DNA of 64,000 nt from Actinoallomurus liliacearum (GCF_039542035.1 NZ_BAABHJ010000012.1:263527-327526), one strand, 5' to 3'. Positions 34,180 to 42,627 are shown, counted from the stretch's first letter. Numbers and translations: made by a program. The notes: generated by a model from the sequence alone, not told the origin.

Positions 34180-34656
34180 GGGGAGATCCTCTCTCGGAGT
34201 GCCCGCCGGCCCGCGCCAGGGGGCCTCCGAAGGCCCGGCGTGTCGTCCGTGCGGCGCACCTGCCGGAAATTAGAACGTGCTTCTGCACGTGCAAATGAAC
34301 GCCCGAATGGGGCGGTCGGATCGGCGGTATGTCGGGGTTCCGCCTCTTTGTAGGTCCGTATCATGATCGCAATGGGCGATCGCTCTGAGCGAAGGAACCG
34401 TTCGGAATCTAATTTCGTTTCCGGTGGATCGCCGCAGGTGAGATGATCGCCCTTCCGTTAGCGTCTTCGTGAAGAGACCTTCGGGACACGGGAAAGTCAC
34501 CCGAGGTTGGAGAATCGGTGGCGGACGAAGGTCATTAAGCGCCACACTCTCCCCGTACGGCCAGGGTCGTCGCCGCGGAAAAAAGCGACGGCCCCCTGCT
34601 GCAACAGGAGGCCGTCGACTTCGGAAAGTCCGAACTTTATGGAGGTTCAGACAGCC
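34180..34656. other. 477-bp intergenic region with a minus-strand terminator-like hairpin
   Basis: No gene is supported. It is AT-richer than its surroundings. TGCACGTGCA (34284-34293) is a 10-bp palindrome about 105 bp upstream of the ABM gene. At 34587-34616 GACGGCC...GGCCGTC forms a stem that, read on the minus strand, is followed by six Ts (plus-strand A6 at 34579-34584): an intrinsic terminator for a minus-strand transcript antisense to the next gene. No riboswitch class was recognised. Confidence 0.5.
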
Positions 34657-34905
34657 ATGACTGTACGTGTCTTCGGCCGCGGTGGCCAGAGGAACGAGGC
34701 GACGGAGCCCGGTGAATCGGCGGCTCCGCGCGGCTCGCACTTCTCGCCGCGGACGGGGCTGATCGCCCTGTACGCCGTCGTCATCGCCGTGCTCGCCGGC
34801 GTGCTCACCTTCATCGGTGAGCACCGGCCGGCGGCGTCGGTGGCGGCGGGAGGAGTCGCCTTCGCCAGCGCTTTCATGTTCTTCGACAAGATCATCGGCG
34901 ATTAG
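34657..34905 (+). CDS. Small two-helix membrane protein
   Basis: 82 aa. A polar Gly/Arg-rich N-terminus, then two hydrophobic segments (LIALYAVVIAVLAGVLTFIG at about 33-52 and SVAAGGVAFASAFMFFDKII). GGAGG lies 11 bp before ATG 34657; an upstream in-frame ATG at 34639 overlaps that site. No family known. Followed 8 bp later by another small gene, and both end at a strong hairpin. Confidence 0.75.
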   Translation: MTVRVFGRGGQRNEATEPGESAAPRGSHFSPRTGLIALYAVVIAVLAGVLTFIGEHRPAASVAAGGVAFASAFMFFDKIIGD

Positions 34906-34913
34906 GAGGTCGC

Positions 34914-35111
34914 ATGCTTCCCAAGCGACGTACGAACTCGCTGCGGTACGACCGCGACGCCGAGCTACGGCTGATCGCCGAGGCCGGCCACTGGCTGGCG
35001 GACGCCGGCCGCCGGCGGCCTGACGCCGTCCGGTCGATCACGGCGATGCTGGACCGGCAGCAGCGGCTCGCCGCCTGCCGGGCCCTCGACCGGCCGCTCG
35101 AGTCCTCGTAA
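34914..35111 (+). CDS. Small basic hypothetical protein
   Basis: 65 aa, Arg/Leu-rich and helical (LIAEAGHWLADAGRRRPDAVRSITAMLDRQQRLAACRALD). TAGGAGG 6 bp upstream. Co-transcribed with the two-helix membrane protein and followed by a 16-bp-stem terminator. No family recognised. Confidence 0.75.
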   Translation: MLPKRRTNSLRYDRDAELRLIAEAGHWLADAGRRRPDAVRSITAMLDRQQRLAACRALDRPLESS

Positions 35112-35122
35112 CCGATGAACCG

Positions 35123-35161
35123 GCGAGCGCCCGCGCGGAACCCGACCGCGCGGGCGCTCGC
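35123..35161 (+). terminator. Terminator of the two small genes
   Basis: A perfect 16-bp stem (GCGAGCGCCCGCGCGG and its complement) with a 7-nt loop, 11 bp after the stop. No T tail. Confidence 0.85.
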
Positions 35162-35219
35162 GCGTACTGAACCAACCCGGCCCGCCGATCGTCGAAATCC
35201 ATGAGGAGAGGGAGGTGTC

Positions 35220-35984
35220 ATGGCGATGGGTGACAGGGACGGCGAGGAGGTTCTTCCGCACCTGCGGACGACCGAGGAGATTCAGCGCCCCGCGCGGCCC
35301 ATACCGGCGACCGACGTCCAGGTCGTGCCGGCGCCCGAGCCGCCGTCGGCCCCGCCCGCCGCGCCGGTGACCGTACAGGAGCGCGTCTCCATCCCGCCGC
35401 CCCCGTACGGCGCGCCGCCGACCGTGGAGCAGAGCGTCCCCGTCCTACCGGGCGGACCGCGGCGACCGGCGGGTCCTTCGCGGCCGGGCCGCCGGGTCCC
35501 GCGCCGACTCGGCCTGATCGCCGCGGCCGTCGTCGGCGTCCTGCTGGTGGCCGTCGTGGCCCTCCTGACCGTGTCCGGCACGTCGGCCGACGATCCCGAT
35601 CAGCCGGCGACCACCCCCTGCCGGCACCTGCCGTGCGTGCCCTCGTCGAATCCGAGCACGGCCGCCCCGGCCGCGCAGGTCGCCTACCGCACCGTCGAAC
35701 GCGACGCGGGCTACTTCGAGGGCACCGTCACGATCGCCAACCACGGGGACCGGCCGATGCCGTCCTGGACGCTGTCCTTCACCTATCCGGGCGCCGACAT
35801 CCGCAACACGTGGGACGCCGTGCTGCAGCGGAGGGGAACGGAGACGGTCCTCACCGGGAAGACGACGTCGCCGCCGATCGCGCCCGGAGCGACGCTGCAG
35901 GTTCGCTTCGGTGGCTCCGGCTCGCCGTCCATGCCGACCGACTGCCGTCTCAACGGGGCGCCCTGCGCGTTCGTCGCCGGCTGA
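35220..35984 (+). CDS. Membrane-anchored protein with CBM2-like domain
   Basis: 254 aa. A cytosolic Pro-rich N-terminal region (about 1-95), one membrane helix (LGLIAAAVVGVLLVAVVALLTV, about 98-119), a linker, then an extracellular cellulose-binding-type (CBM2) fold: VERDAGYFEGTVTIANHGDRPMPSWTLSF...NTWDAVL...LTGKTTSPPIAPGATLQVRFGGSG, ending LNGAPCAF with the paired Cys. No catalytic domain is present. Possibly a surface polysaccharide-binding or assembly protein. GGAGG precedes ATG 35220. Confidence 0.8.
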   Translation: MAMGDRDGEEVLPHLRTTEEIQRPARPIPATDVQVVPAPEPPSAPPAAPVTVQERVSIPPPPYGAPPTVEQSVPVLPGGPRRPAGPSRPGRRVPRRLGLIAAAVVGVLLVAVVALLTVSGTSADDPDQPATTPCRHLPCVPSSNPSTAAPAAQVAYRTVERDAGYFEGTVTIANHGDRPMPSWTLSFTYPGADIRNTWDAVLQRRGTETVLTGKTTSPPIAPGATLQVRFGGSGSPSMPTDCRLNGAPCAFVAG

Positions 35985-36065
35985 GCAGCCGCTCCCCGGT
36001 GACCGGGCCTGGTCGGACCGAGGGCGGGGGCGGTCGCACTGCCGTGGTGTCGATAGCCTCGTATC

Positions 36066-36830
36066 GTGCGTATCGCGAGGTTCACCAAAGACGGCGGCCT
36101 GTCCTTCGGCGTGGTCGAGGACGACGAGACCATCGCCACCATCGCCGCCCACCCGTTCGGTGAGATCCAGCTCACCGGGGAACGCCAGCCCCTGGCCGAC
36201 GTGCGGTTGACGGCGCCGATCCTGCCGAGCAAGGTCGTCGCGATCGGCAAGAACTACGCCGAGCACGCCCGTGAGATGGGCGGCGAACCGCCCGCCGAGC
36301 CGGTCATCTTCATGAAGCCGTCCACCGCGGTGATCGGCCACCGCGAGACGATCTCCTACCCGAGCCTGTCCGAGCGGGTCGACTACGAAGGCGAGCTCGC
36401 CGTCGTCATCGGCCGGCTCTGCCGCGACGTTCCCGCGGCGCGGGCCGCGGACGTCATCCTCGGCTACACCTGTGCCAACGACGTCACCGCGCGCGACCTG
36501 CAGCAGCGCGACGGGCAGTGGACGCGGGGGAAGGGCTTCGACACGTTCTGCCCGCTCGGCCCCTGGATCGAGACGGACCTCGACCCGTCGGACCTGGCCA
36601 TCACCACCACGGTGAACGGCGAGACCAAGCAGTCGTCCCGCACCAAGCAACTGCTGCACGGCGTCCCGGAGCTGATCGAGTACGTCAGCCAGGTCATGAC
36701 CCTCCTGCCCGGCGACGTCATCCTCACCGGCACGCCCGAGGGCGTGGGGCCGCTGCAGGTCGACGACGAGGTGTCCGTGGCGATCGAGAACATCGGCACG
36801 CTCAGCAATACAGTGGTGTCCCGTGACTGA
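36066..36830 (+). CDS. Fumarylacetoacetate hydrolase (FAH) family protein
   Basis: 254 aa, GTG start. Core FAH sequences: VVAIGKNYAEHAREMGG, FMKPSTAVIGH, VDYEGELAVVIGR (metal Glu residues), GYTCANDVTARDLQ and GDVILTGTPEGVGPL. Members act as acylpyruvases, oxaloacetate decarboxylases or diketone hydrolases. The stop overlaps the gltX start by 8 bp, a conserved actinomycete pairing that implies co-translation rather than a catabolic operon. Confidence 0.92.
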   Translation: MRIARFTKDGGLSFGVVEDDETIATIAAHPFGEIQLTGERQPLADVRLTAPILPSKVVAIGKNYAEHAREMGGEPPAEPVIFMKPSTAVIGHRETISYPSLSERVDYEGELAVVIGRLCRDVPAARAADVILGYTCANDVTARDLQQRDGQWTRGKGFDTFCPLGPWIETDLDPSDLAITTTVNGETKQSSRTKQLLHGVPELIEYVSQVMTLLPGDVILTGTPEGVGPLQVDDEVSVAIENIGTLSNTVVSRD

Positions 36831-38256
36831 CCCTTCTTCCCCGGAGCACGCCTCCGGCACCGTCAGAGTCCGGTTCGCGCCGTCGCCGACCGGCATGTTC
36901 CACGTCGGGGGAGCGCGTTCGGCGCTGCACAACTGGGTGTTCGCCCGCCAGCACGGCGGCGCGCTCGTGCTGCGCATCGAGGACACCGACGCCTCCCGCA
37001 ACCGCCCGGAGTGGACCGAGGGGATCATCCGCGCCCTCGCCTGGCTCGGCATCGACGAGGATCAGTACGAAGGGCCGTTCTTCCAGTCGACCAACGCCGA
37101 CAAGCACCGCGAGGCCGTCGAGCGGCTGCGCGCGGCCGGCCGCGCGTACTTCTGCGACTGCACGCGCGACGACGTGATCGCGCGGACCGGCGACTCGTAC
37201 CGCGGCTACGACGGCCACTGCCGCGACCGCGGCCTCGAGCCCGGCCCCGGGCGGGCGCTGCGCTTCCGCACCCCGGACGAGGGCACGACCACGGTCGTCG
37301 ACCTGATCCGCGACAAGCCGACGTTCGAGAACGCCACGATCGAGGACTTCGTCATCGCCCGCGGCGACGGCTCGGTGCTGTTCATGCTCGCCAACGTCGT
37401 CGACGACATGGTCCAGGGCATCACGCACGTCATCCGGGCCGAGGAGCACCTGTCCAACACGCCGAAGCAGCAGTTGCTGTGGGAGGCGCTCGGCGAGCAG
37501 CCGCCGATCTGGGCGCACGTGCCGGTCGTCGTGAACGAGAAGCGGCAGAAGCTCTCCAAGCGCCGGGACAAGGTCGCGCTGGAGGACTACCAGGCCGAGG
37601 GCTTCCTCGCCGAGGCCATGCGCAACTACCTCATGCTGCTGGGCTGGGCGCCGTCCGGCGACCGCGAGATCGTCCCGTGGAGCGTGGTCGAGGAGGAGTT
37701 CCGGCTGGAGGACGTCAACCCGTCGCCGGCCTTCTTCGACGTCAAGAAGCTCCGCGCGTTCAACGGCGAGTACATCCGGGCGCTGCCGGTCGAGGAGTTC
37801 ACCGAGCGGTGCGCGCCGTGGCTCCGCGAGCCGTACGCCCCGTGGTCGCCCGAGCAGTACGACCCGGCGGTGTTCGCCCGGCTCGCGCCGCTGGCCCAGA
37901 CGCGCGTCGCGGTGCTGTCGGAGATCACGGCGATGGTCGACTTCGCGTTCCTCGACGAGCCGGTGATCGACGAGGCGTCCTGGAACAAGGCGATGAAGGA
38001 GCCCGCCGCGGACATCCTCCGGGGCGCCCTCGAGGCGTTCCAGGACGCGGAGTGGACGGCCGAGGAGCTCAAGGCGCGGGCCGAGGAGATCGGCGCCCGC
38101 CACGGCCTGAAGCTCGGCAAGGCGCAGGCCCCGATCCGCGTCGCCGTGACGGGCCGTACGGTCGGCCTGCCGCTGTTCGAGTCGCTTCAGATCATCGGCC
38201 GGGACCGCACGCTCGCCCGCGTACGGGCGGCACTCGACCGGCTCACGGCGGCATAG
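36823..38256 (+). CDS. gltX: Glutamyl-tRNA synthetase
   Basis: 477 aa class I synthetase. The HIGH signature is HVGG (27-30, in FAPSPTGMFHVGGARSAL) and the KMSKS signature is KLSKR (243-247). It charges tRNA-Glu, and probably tRNA-Gln for later amidation by GatCAB, as usual in actinobacteria; no GlnRS or Gat genes are in the window. GTG start within the FAH gene end. The window also contains a tRNA-Gln and a tRNA-Glu. Confidence 0.96.
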   Translation: MTDPSSPEHASGTVRVRFAPSPTGMFHVGGARSALHNWVFARQHGGALVLRIEDTDASRNRPEWTEGIIRALAWLGIDEDQYEGPFFQSTNADKHREAVERLRAAGRAYFCDCTRDDVIARTGDSYRGYDGHCRDRGLEPGPGRALRFRTPDEGTTTVVDLIRDKPTFENATIEDFVIARGDGSVLFMLANVVDDMVQGITHVIRAEEHLSNTPKQQLLWEALGEQPPIWAHVPVVVNEKRQKLSKRRDKVALEDYQAEGFLAEAMRNYLMLLGWAPSGDREIVPWSVVEEEFRLEDVNPSPAFFDVKKLRAFNGEYIRALPVEEFTERCAPWLREPYAPWSPEQYDPAVFARLAPLAQTRVAVLSEITAMVDFAFLDEPVIDEASWNKAMKEPAADILRGALEAFQDAEWTAEELKARAEEIGARHGLKLGKAQAPIRVAVTGRTVGLPLFESLQIIGRDRTLARVRAALDRLTAA

Positions 38257-38275
38257 CCGGACTCCTCACCGGGCA

Positions 38276-38300
38276 TGGACGGTCTCGCCACGACCGTCCA
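38276..38300 (+). terminator. Hairpin after gltX
   Basis: TGGACGGTC-N7-GACCGTCCA, 9-bp perfect stem, 20 bp after gltX. Part of this segment (GACGGTCTCGCC) is duplicated before the second VOC gene. Confidence 0.65.
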
Positions 38301-38339
38301 CGCCCGAAGGCCCGGTCCCGGGCCCGATCGAGGAGTGCC

Positions 38340-38723
38340 ATGAGCGACCGGCCCGAGTTGTCGTTGATCGGCTTCGTCCTGGACGCGCCCGACGCCCGTG
38401 AGCTCGCCGACTTCTACCGGCGGCTGCTGGGCTGGGAGACCGTGCACGACGATCCCGAGTGGGTCAAGCTGGCCCCGCCCGGCGGCGGCCCGAGCGTGTC
38501 CTTCCAGACCGCCAAGGAGTACGTCCCACCGACCTGGCCGGCCGAGCCGGACCATCAGCAGATGATGGCCCACCTGGACATCCGGGTGCACGACCTGGGC
38601 GCCGCGGTCGCGTACGCGCTCGCGAAGGGCGCCGTCCTCGCGGAGCACCAGCCCCAGGAGCGCGCCCTCGTCTGCCTCGACCCCGCCGGCCACCCGTTCT
38701 GCCTGGCCCTACCCGGCTCCTGA
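38340..38723 (+). CDS. VOC/glyoxalase-like protein, copy 1
   Basis: 127 aa of two beta-alpha-beta3 units (LIGFVLDAPDARELADFYRRLLGWE ... HLDIRVHDLGAAVAYALAKGA...CLDPAGHPFCL). The segment HLD and the final DPAGHPFCL carry the usual metal or substrate residues of VOC proteins (glyoxalase, bleomycin-resistance, dioxygenase). GAGGAGTGCC precedes ATG 38340. It has a tandem paralogue at 38859 sharing its upstream sequence. Confidence 0.88.
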   Translation: MSDRPELSLIGFVLDAPDARELADFYRRLLGWETVHDDPEWVKLAPPGGGPSVSFQTAKEYVPPTWPAEPDHQQMMAHLDIRVHDLGAAVAYALAKGAVLAEHQPQERALVCLDPAGHPFCLALPGS

Positions 38724-38858
38724 CCCCGTGGACGGCGTGACACCCGCCGGGCACGAGCCGACGGCGGCGGAATGGCTCACCACCGGTGGGGCATGACGGT
38801 CTCGCCCTGATCATCGCCCCCGCCCCGGGCCGGCCACCGGCCCGACACGAGGAGTGCC

Positions 38859-39242
38859 ATGAGCGACAGGCCACGGCTGAGGCTGACCGGAGTCGTCCTC
38901 GACTCGCCCGACGCGCGGAAACTCGCCGACTTCTACCGGCGGCTGCTCGGCTGGGAGGCCGTGGAGGACGAGCCCGAGTGGGTGGTGCTGGCCGCGCCCG
39001 GCGGCGGGGCCGGCCTGTCCTTCCAGACGGAGCCGGACTACCAGCGGCCGTCCTGGCCGGCCGACCCGGGCCGCCAGCAGATGATGGCCCACCTGGACAT
39101 CGAGGTCGACGATCTCGACGCCGCCGTCGCCCACGCCCTCGCGGAGGGCGCGGTCCTGGCGGAGCACCAACCCCAGCAGCACGTACGCGTCTGCCTGGAC
39201 CCGGCCGCCCACCCTTTTTGCCTGTACGTGCCCGGCGCCTAG
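38859..39242 (+). CDS. VOC/glyoxalase-like protein, copy 2
   Basis: 127 aa, same length as copy 1 and clearly homologous throughout (LTGVVLDSPDARKLADFYRRLLGWEAV, MMAHLDIEVDDLDAAVAHALAEGAVLAEHQPQ). The upstream region GGCATG(G)ACGGTCTCGCC and CGAGGAGTGCCATGAGCGAC is shared with copy 1, so the duplication unit included promoter or leader DNA. Substrate unknown; divergence sits mainly in the loops and the end (CLYVPGA versus CLALPGS). Confidence 0.88.
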   Translation: MSDRPRLRLTGVVLDSPDARKLADFYRRLLGWEAVEDEPEWVVLAAPGGGAGLSFQTEPDYQRPSWPADPGRQQMMAHLDIEVDDLDAAVAHALAEGAVLAEHQPQQHVRVCLDPAAHPFCLYVPGA

Positions 39243-39268
39243 GAGCCCTGCCGGCCCCTTGCGCCTCA

Positions 39269-39296
39269 GATTTCAGTCGCCAGAACGACCGAAATC
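39269..39296. terminator. Bidirectional hairpin between VOC copy 2 and the MFS gene
   Basis: GATTTC-A-GTC pairs with GAC-C-GAAATC (9 bp plus one mismatch) around an 8-nt loop, between convergent genes. Confidence 0.6.
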
Positions 39297-39317
39297 CTCG
39301 GCGTTGAGCGGCGCTCC

Positions 39318-40460
39318 TTAGTGGCGAGACGTGAGCGTGCGGGTCACCAGGGCGATCAGCAGTGCGGGGACGATCAGGTAGGCCGTGCGGAGGCTGACCG
39401 TGTCGGAGAGCCGCGCGAGGAGGAAGGGCGCGCCGCCGATCGCCAGCCCGGAGGCCATGGCCGCCCGCGCCGCCGCCTTGTCCGGCGCGTGCGGCCAGGC
39501 GGCGACCGTACGGCTCACGGTGGTCGGGTAGAGCAGCGCGACGCCCAGCCCCGCGACGGCGAGCCCGGCGCCCGCCAGCGGCAGCGTCGGGGCGGCCCAG
39601 AACAGCGCGAACCCGGCCGCGGCGACGGCCGTGCAGCCGAGCAGCAGACTCCGGTGCCTGCGCACCCGCCGGGTGATCGGAACGGCGAAGGAGCGGCCGG
39701 TGGCCATGCCGACCAGGAACAGCGCCGCGACCGCCGGGGCGAGGCCCGCCGAGGCGTGGTGCCAGTCGCCCACCGCCGAGGCCGCCCAGAAGACCATGCA
39801 GAACTCCACGCTGACCGCGAGCAGGACTTCGATCCACGGCCCGATCAGCGCCGCTCCGGAGCCCGTCGGCGCGTCGTCCGAAGCGTCGGCCGCGTTCGGC
39901 ATTGGTACGTTCCACGACAGCGCCGCCACGATGGCCATCAGCACCAGCGGAGCCACCAGATAGCCGGCCCGCCAGCCGAGCCCGGCGGCGAGCGCCCCGG
40001 CCACCGCCAGCGGCGCCAGCACGGACGCGGCGCTCGCCAGCCCGTTGGCCTCGCCGACCGCGGCGGCCGGGGCATGCGGGTGCAGCGCGCCCAGCAGCGC
40101 GGGGATCAGCTGAATGAGCAGCGCCCCGCCGATCCCGAGGAGCAGCGCGCCGGCCATGGTCAACGACCGTACGGGCGTGGCCAGCAGCAACCCGCCCGCG
40201 ATCATGCCCCCGATCGACACGCGGAGCGTCACCGCCCGGCCGAGGCGGCCGACGATGGGACCGCCCACCAGACCGATCAGGAGCAGCCCCGCCGCGAACA
40301 GCGTGGGGTAGAAGGCCACCTGCGCCCGGTCCACTCCGAGGTCCTTCTGCAGCGGCGCCAGCACCGCTCCCATCCCGTTGAGCAGGAAGCTCATACAGCT
40401 CAACACGGCGTACAGCACCCAGGTCGCGGTGTCGCGCGTCAACCCGCCCGTTCGATCCAC
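39318..40460 (-). CDS. MFS transporter (CynX/NimT-like)
   Basis: 380 aa with about 12 hydrophobic helices from VLYAVLSCMSFLLNGMGAVLAPLQKDLGV. Short loops and total length fit the compact MFS group around cyanate/2-nitroimidazole transporters. Start codon at 40460. No regulator adjoins it; substrate not readable. It is transcribed away from tRNA-Gln. Confidence 0.85.
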   Translation of the reverse strand: MDRTGGLTRDTATWVLYAVLSCMSFLLNGMGAVLAPLQKDLGVDRAQVAFYPTLFAAGLLLIGLVGGPIVGRLGRAVTLRVSIGGMIAGGLLLATPVRSLTMAGALLLGIGGALLIQLIPALLGALHPHAPAAAVGEANGLASAASVLAPLAVAGALAAGLGWRAGYLVAPLVLMAIVAALSWNVPMPNAADASDDAPTGSGAALIGPWIEVLLAVSVEFCMVFWAASAVGDWHHASAGLAPAVAALFLVGMATGRSFAVPITRRVRRHRSLLLGCTAVAAAGFALFWAAPTLPLAGAGLAVAGLGVALLYPTTVSRTVAAWPHAPDKAAARAAMASGLAIGGAPFLLARLSDTVSLRTAYLIVPALLIALVTRTLTSRH

Positions 40461-40550
40461 ATCGGAGATTATCCGCGCCGTACGCTCTCCGGCAGAAGGG
40501 GCATCTCGCCCCCGCCGGACCCGTCGCGGAGCCCGCCGCGCCGGATCGCG

Positions 40551-40580
40551 TTCGCGAGCACCGCGAAGGTCCGCTAAACT
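40551..40580 (+). promoter_or_regulatory. Promoter of tRNA-Gln
   Basis: TTCGCG - 18 bp - TAAACT. The -10 context GTCCGCTAAACT is matched upstream of tRNA-Glu (GTCCGCTAAGCT, same 18-bp spacing from TTCGTA), which supports both assignments. Confidence 0.65.
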
Positions 40581-40617
40581 TCCTGAGGCGCTGGAGATCG
40601 GAAGATCCGCAGGCCAG

Positions 40618-40689
40618 TGGGGTATGGTGTAATCGGCAGCACGACTGATTCTGGTTCAGTTAGTCTAGGTTCGAGTCCTGGTACCCCAG
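40618..40689 (+). tRNA. tRNA-Gln (anticodon CTG)
   Basis: 72-nt cloverleaf: acceptor TGGGGTA/TACCCCA, anticodon stem ACTGA/TCAGT with loop TTCTGGT (anticodon CTG at the centre), T-arm GGTTCGAGTCC, discriminator G. CCA is not encoded. Its 3' end is duplicated at 42667. Confidence 0.93.
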
Positions 40690-40741
40690 CAAGTACCTGA
40701 ACAGGGCGGGAGTCTCACGGAGACCCCGCCTTTTCTGTTCC
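40679..40741. repeat. Candidate attachment site, left copy (tRNA-Gln 3' end and terminator)
   Basis: Begins TGGTACCCC in the tRNA acceptor and runs through GCAAGTACCTGA and a GC-rich hairpin with CCTTTTCTG (tRNA terminator). About 60 bp are nearly repeated at 42667-42729 with roughly six substitutions or single-base indels, enclosing 2 kb. Confidence 0.65.
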
Positions 40742-40862
40742 CACGGCTCACTGAGAAACAGAACGATCTTGTCGGGTCGCCGCTGGTGAAATCGATCCCC
40801 GCAACCTGACTCGGCGGACCGGGCTTGCATGACGCCCCGCAAGCCGGCGGGTGCGTCCTGGC

Positions 40863-40973
40863 TCAGGCCTCCGCGATGGGCACACCCACCGAGACCGTCT
40901 TGCCCCGACCGTTCGGGGAGCTGTTCCACACTCCGGCCAGGCGCCGATGAGCGGCATCGGTCATGCGGTGGCG
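40863..40973 (-). pseudogene. C-terminal fragment of an anti-sigma-like ATPase
   Basis: Minus-strand codons read MTDAAHRRLAGVWNSS...NGRGKTVSVGVPIAEA and stop. The spacing from the Asp-Ala helix through VW to GRGKTV resembles the end of HATPase_c anti-sigma proteins such as the gene at 62654. The whole ATP-binding N-terminal part is missing. A low-certainty remnant within the tRNA-Gln island; the rest of 40742-41109 shows nothing else recognisable. Confidence 0.35.
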
Positions 40974-41109
40974 GAGCCGTCTGTGTGACGGCGAGAGTAC
41001 CCTGAGCAAGCCCTGCTACGGCAGCCCCGCGACGGCGCGGGCGTTGCGCAGGAAGGTCTTGCGCGCCTTCGCCGACGCGGCTCTCGGACACTCCGCCTAC
41101 CGGCTCGCT

Positions 41110-41304
41110 GCCGCCAAGCCCACTATCGTCCTGATCCACGGGGCCTGGGCGGGCGCTTCGAGCCTCGCTCCCGTGGCCTCCCGGCTCCAGCGCGACGGAT
41201 ACACCGTCCTTGACGCGCCGATGCCGGAACCTGCCCGCCGGCGTCGGTCGGCTCATTGGCGTCCCCGACCGGGCGGGCTGCCGTACGTGCTCATAGCCAG
41301 GTGA
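41110..41304 (+). pseudogene. N-terminal fragment of an alpha/beta hydrolase
   Basis: AAAKPTIVLIHGAWAGASSLAPV followed by SRLQRDGYTVLDAPMPEP is the first strand, oxyanion HGAW motif and first helix of the common HGAWADASSW alpha/beta hydrolases. The sequence then loses similarity and stops at 41302-41304; the Ser-His-Asp catalytic region is absent. A truncated gene, upstream of a SapA-like gene. Confidence 0.65.
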
Positions 41305-41366
41305 TCTTGGTCGCTGCTACCGTGCCTGCGGCAGATCCTGGGCAGGGATGCACGAAACGGAGTCTC

Positions 41367-41777
41367 ATGCGCAAGTCGAAGCGGACGATGGCCCTCGCGC
41401 TCAGCGGTTTGGGCATGGCTGCGGCAATGGTGTCCGTGGCCGCTCCGGCCGAAGCGGCCACGACGCCGAGCGGGGCGTGCGGGAGCGGTTATTACCAGAT
41501 CGACCACCACGCCCTGGGTACGGTGGCCGACATCTACCTGTTCTACAACGGGTCGTCCAACTGCGCCGTCACCTGGGTGCGGAACCCGACCGGGACCAGG
41601 ACGTACGACCTGCGAGTGCATATCGAGCGGCAGAGTGACCTCGTATCGGCCCCCGATGCCGGCTACTACCATTACTACGCCGGCCCGGTCAGACTCAGCG
41701 CTGCGAAAACCTGCATTTCATGGGGTGGCTTCGCGGAAGGCATTCAATGGGCGTCCGGCTGGTCGCACTGCGGCTGA
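41367..41777 (+). CDS. Secreted SapA-like (spore-associated) protein
   Basis: 136 aa. Signal peptide (RKSKRTMALALSGLGMAAAMVSVAAPAEA, cleavage after about 30), mature part of about 106 aa with four Cys (CGSGYYQIDHHALG, NCAVTWV, TCISWGG, WSHCG) probably forming two disulfides. The pattern CGSGY...DxHAL...YLxYN...YYAGPVR...C.xWGG...HCG matches spore-associated protein A of Streptomyces as I remember it. Extracellular, function unknown. Inside the putative tRNA-Gln island. Confidence 0.75.
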   Translation: MRKSKRTMALALSGLGMAAAMVSVAAPAEAATTPSGACGSGYYQIDHHALGTVADIYLFYNGSSNCAVTWVRNPTGTRTYDLRVHIERQSDLVSAPDAGYYHYYAGPVRLSAAKTCISWGGFAEGIQWASGWSHCG

Positions 41778-42012
41778 TCGATGAACGGCCAGGCGCGGCC
41801 GACCTCGGGACGGTGATCGTGGAGGCCGCCAGGTCGGCCAGGAGCGGTACGACCGGTGGAGAGTGGTCAGTGGAACCGGGCGGGTGCGCGGCCGAGGATG
41901 CTCGCGGCCGCGTACCGTCACCGGCTGACGGTGCAGGTGATGCCGACCGATGACCTCGGGGTGCTGCGCCGGTCTATCCATCGACACCATCCGACTCGAA
42001 GGGATCATCCCG

Positions 42013-42627
42013 ATGGCAAAGGTCATCTCCACGCTGTTCATCTCGGCCGATGGTGTGGCCGAGATCGACCCGGATTGGCACTTCCCGTACTTCGACGAGA
42101 ACATGGGCCGCGCCGTCGGCGAGGACTATGACACTGCTGACGTGCTGCTCATCGGCCGCGAGACCTACGACAGCTTCGCCGGAGCCTGGCCCGACCGCGA
42201 GGCTGCGGGTGGGGATGACGCACCGTTCGCCAAGCAACTCGGGGACGTGCGCAAGGTGGTCGTCTCGCGCCAGGCACTGGAGTTCTCCTGGCGCAACTCC
42301 GAGCTCATCAAGGGTGATCTTCTCGATGCCGTCACCTCGCTCAAGGCCGATGCCGGAATACGAGGCATCCTCATCCCCGGGTCGATCTCCGTGGTGCAGC
42401 AGCTGCTCGCCGCGGGGTTGATCGATGAGCTGCGCCTGCTGGTGCATCCGGTGGCGGCGCGTAAGGGCCGCAAGCTGTTCGACGACGGCGACGCGCCGTA
42501 CCACCTGAGAATGACGGCGACGGAGGCGTTTCCGACGGGCGTGATCCGCGTGATCTACTCGCCGACTGTGGCACCAACCAAGGTCGGCTACGACGAGGCC
42601 AAGGACCAGATACCGGGAGGGAAATAG
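42013..42627 (+). CDS. Dihydrofolate reductase family (RibD C-terminal) protein
   Basis: 204 aa, MAKVISTLFISADGVAE..., with VLLIGRETYDSFAG and GILIPGSISVVQQLLAAGLIDELRLLVHPVAARKGRKLF, the signatures of the YyaP/YwjB-type RibD_C branch, usually annotated as dihydrofolate-reductase-like. NADPH-dependent reductase of unknown substrate. A ribosome site is not obvious. Start ATG 42013; the open frame reaches upstream to 41950. The 235 bp before it contains no recognised gene. Confidence 0.85.
   Translation: MAKVISTLFISADGVAEIDPDWHFPYFDENMGRAVGEDYDTADVLLIGRETYDSFAGAWPDREAAGGDDAPFAKQLGDVRKVVVSRQALEFSWRNSELIKGDLLDAVTSLKADAGIRGILIPGSISVVQQLLAAGLIDELRLLVHPVAARKGRKLFDDGDAPYHLRMTATEAFPTGVIRVIYSPTVAPTKVGYDEAKDQIPGGK

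Noticed and set aside
34284..34293. TGCACGTGCA shared with the centre of the 42-bp palindrome
   Set aside because: A 10-bp match that can occur by chance in GC-rich DNA; flanks differ.
34300..34640. Possible riboswitch before the small membrane protein gene
   Set aside because: Several stem-like segments but no recognisable conserved core of any known class.
40660..41256. 198-codon minus-strand ORF ending GYQDSNLD
   Set aside because: It runs through the tRNA-Gln gene; the GYQDSNLD ending is the common artefact of translating a tRNA antisense strand.
41778..42012. Possible DUF5753-like remnant (RHRLTVQVMPTDDLGV) upstream of the DHFR-like gene
   Set aside because: Too short and without the rest of the family pattern.
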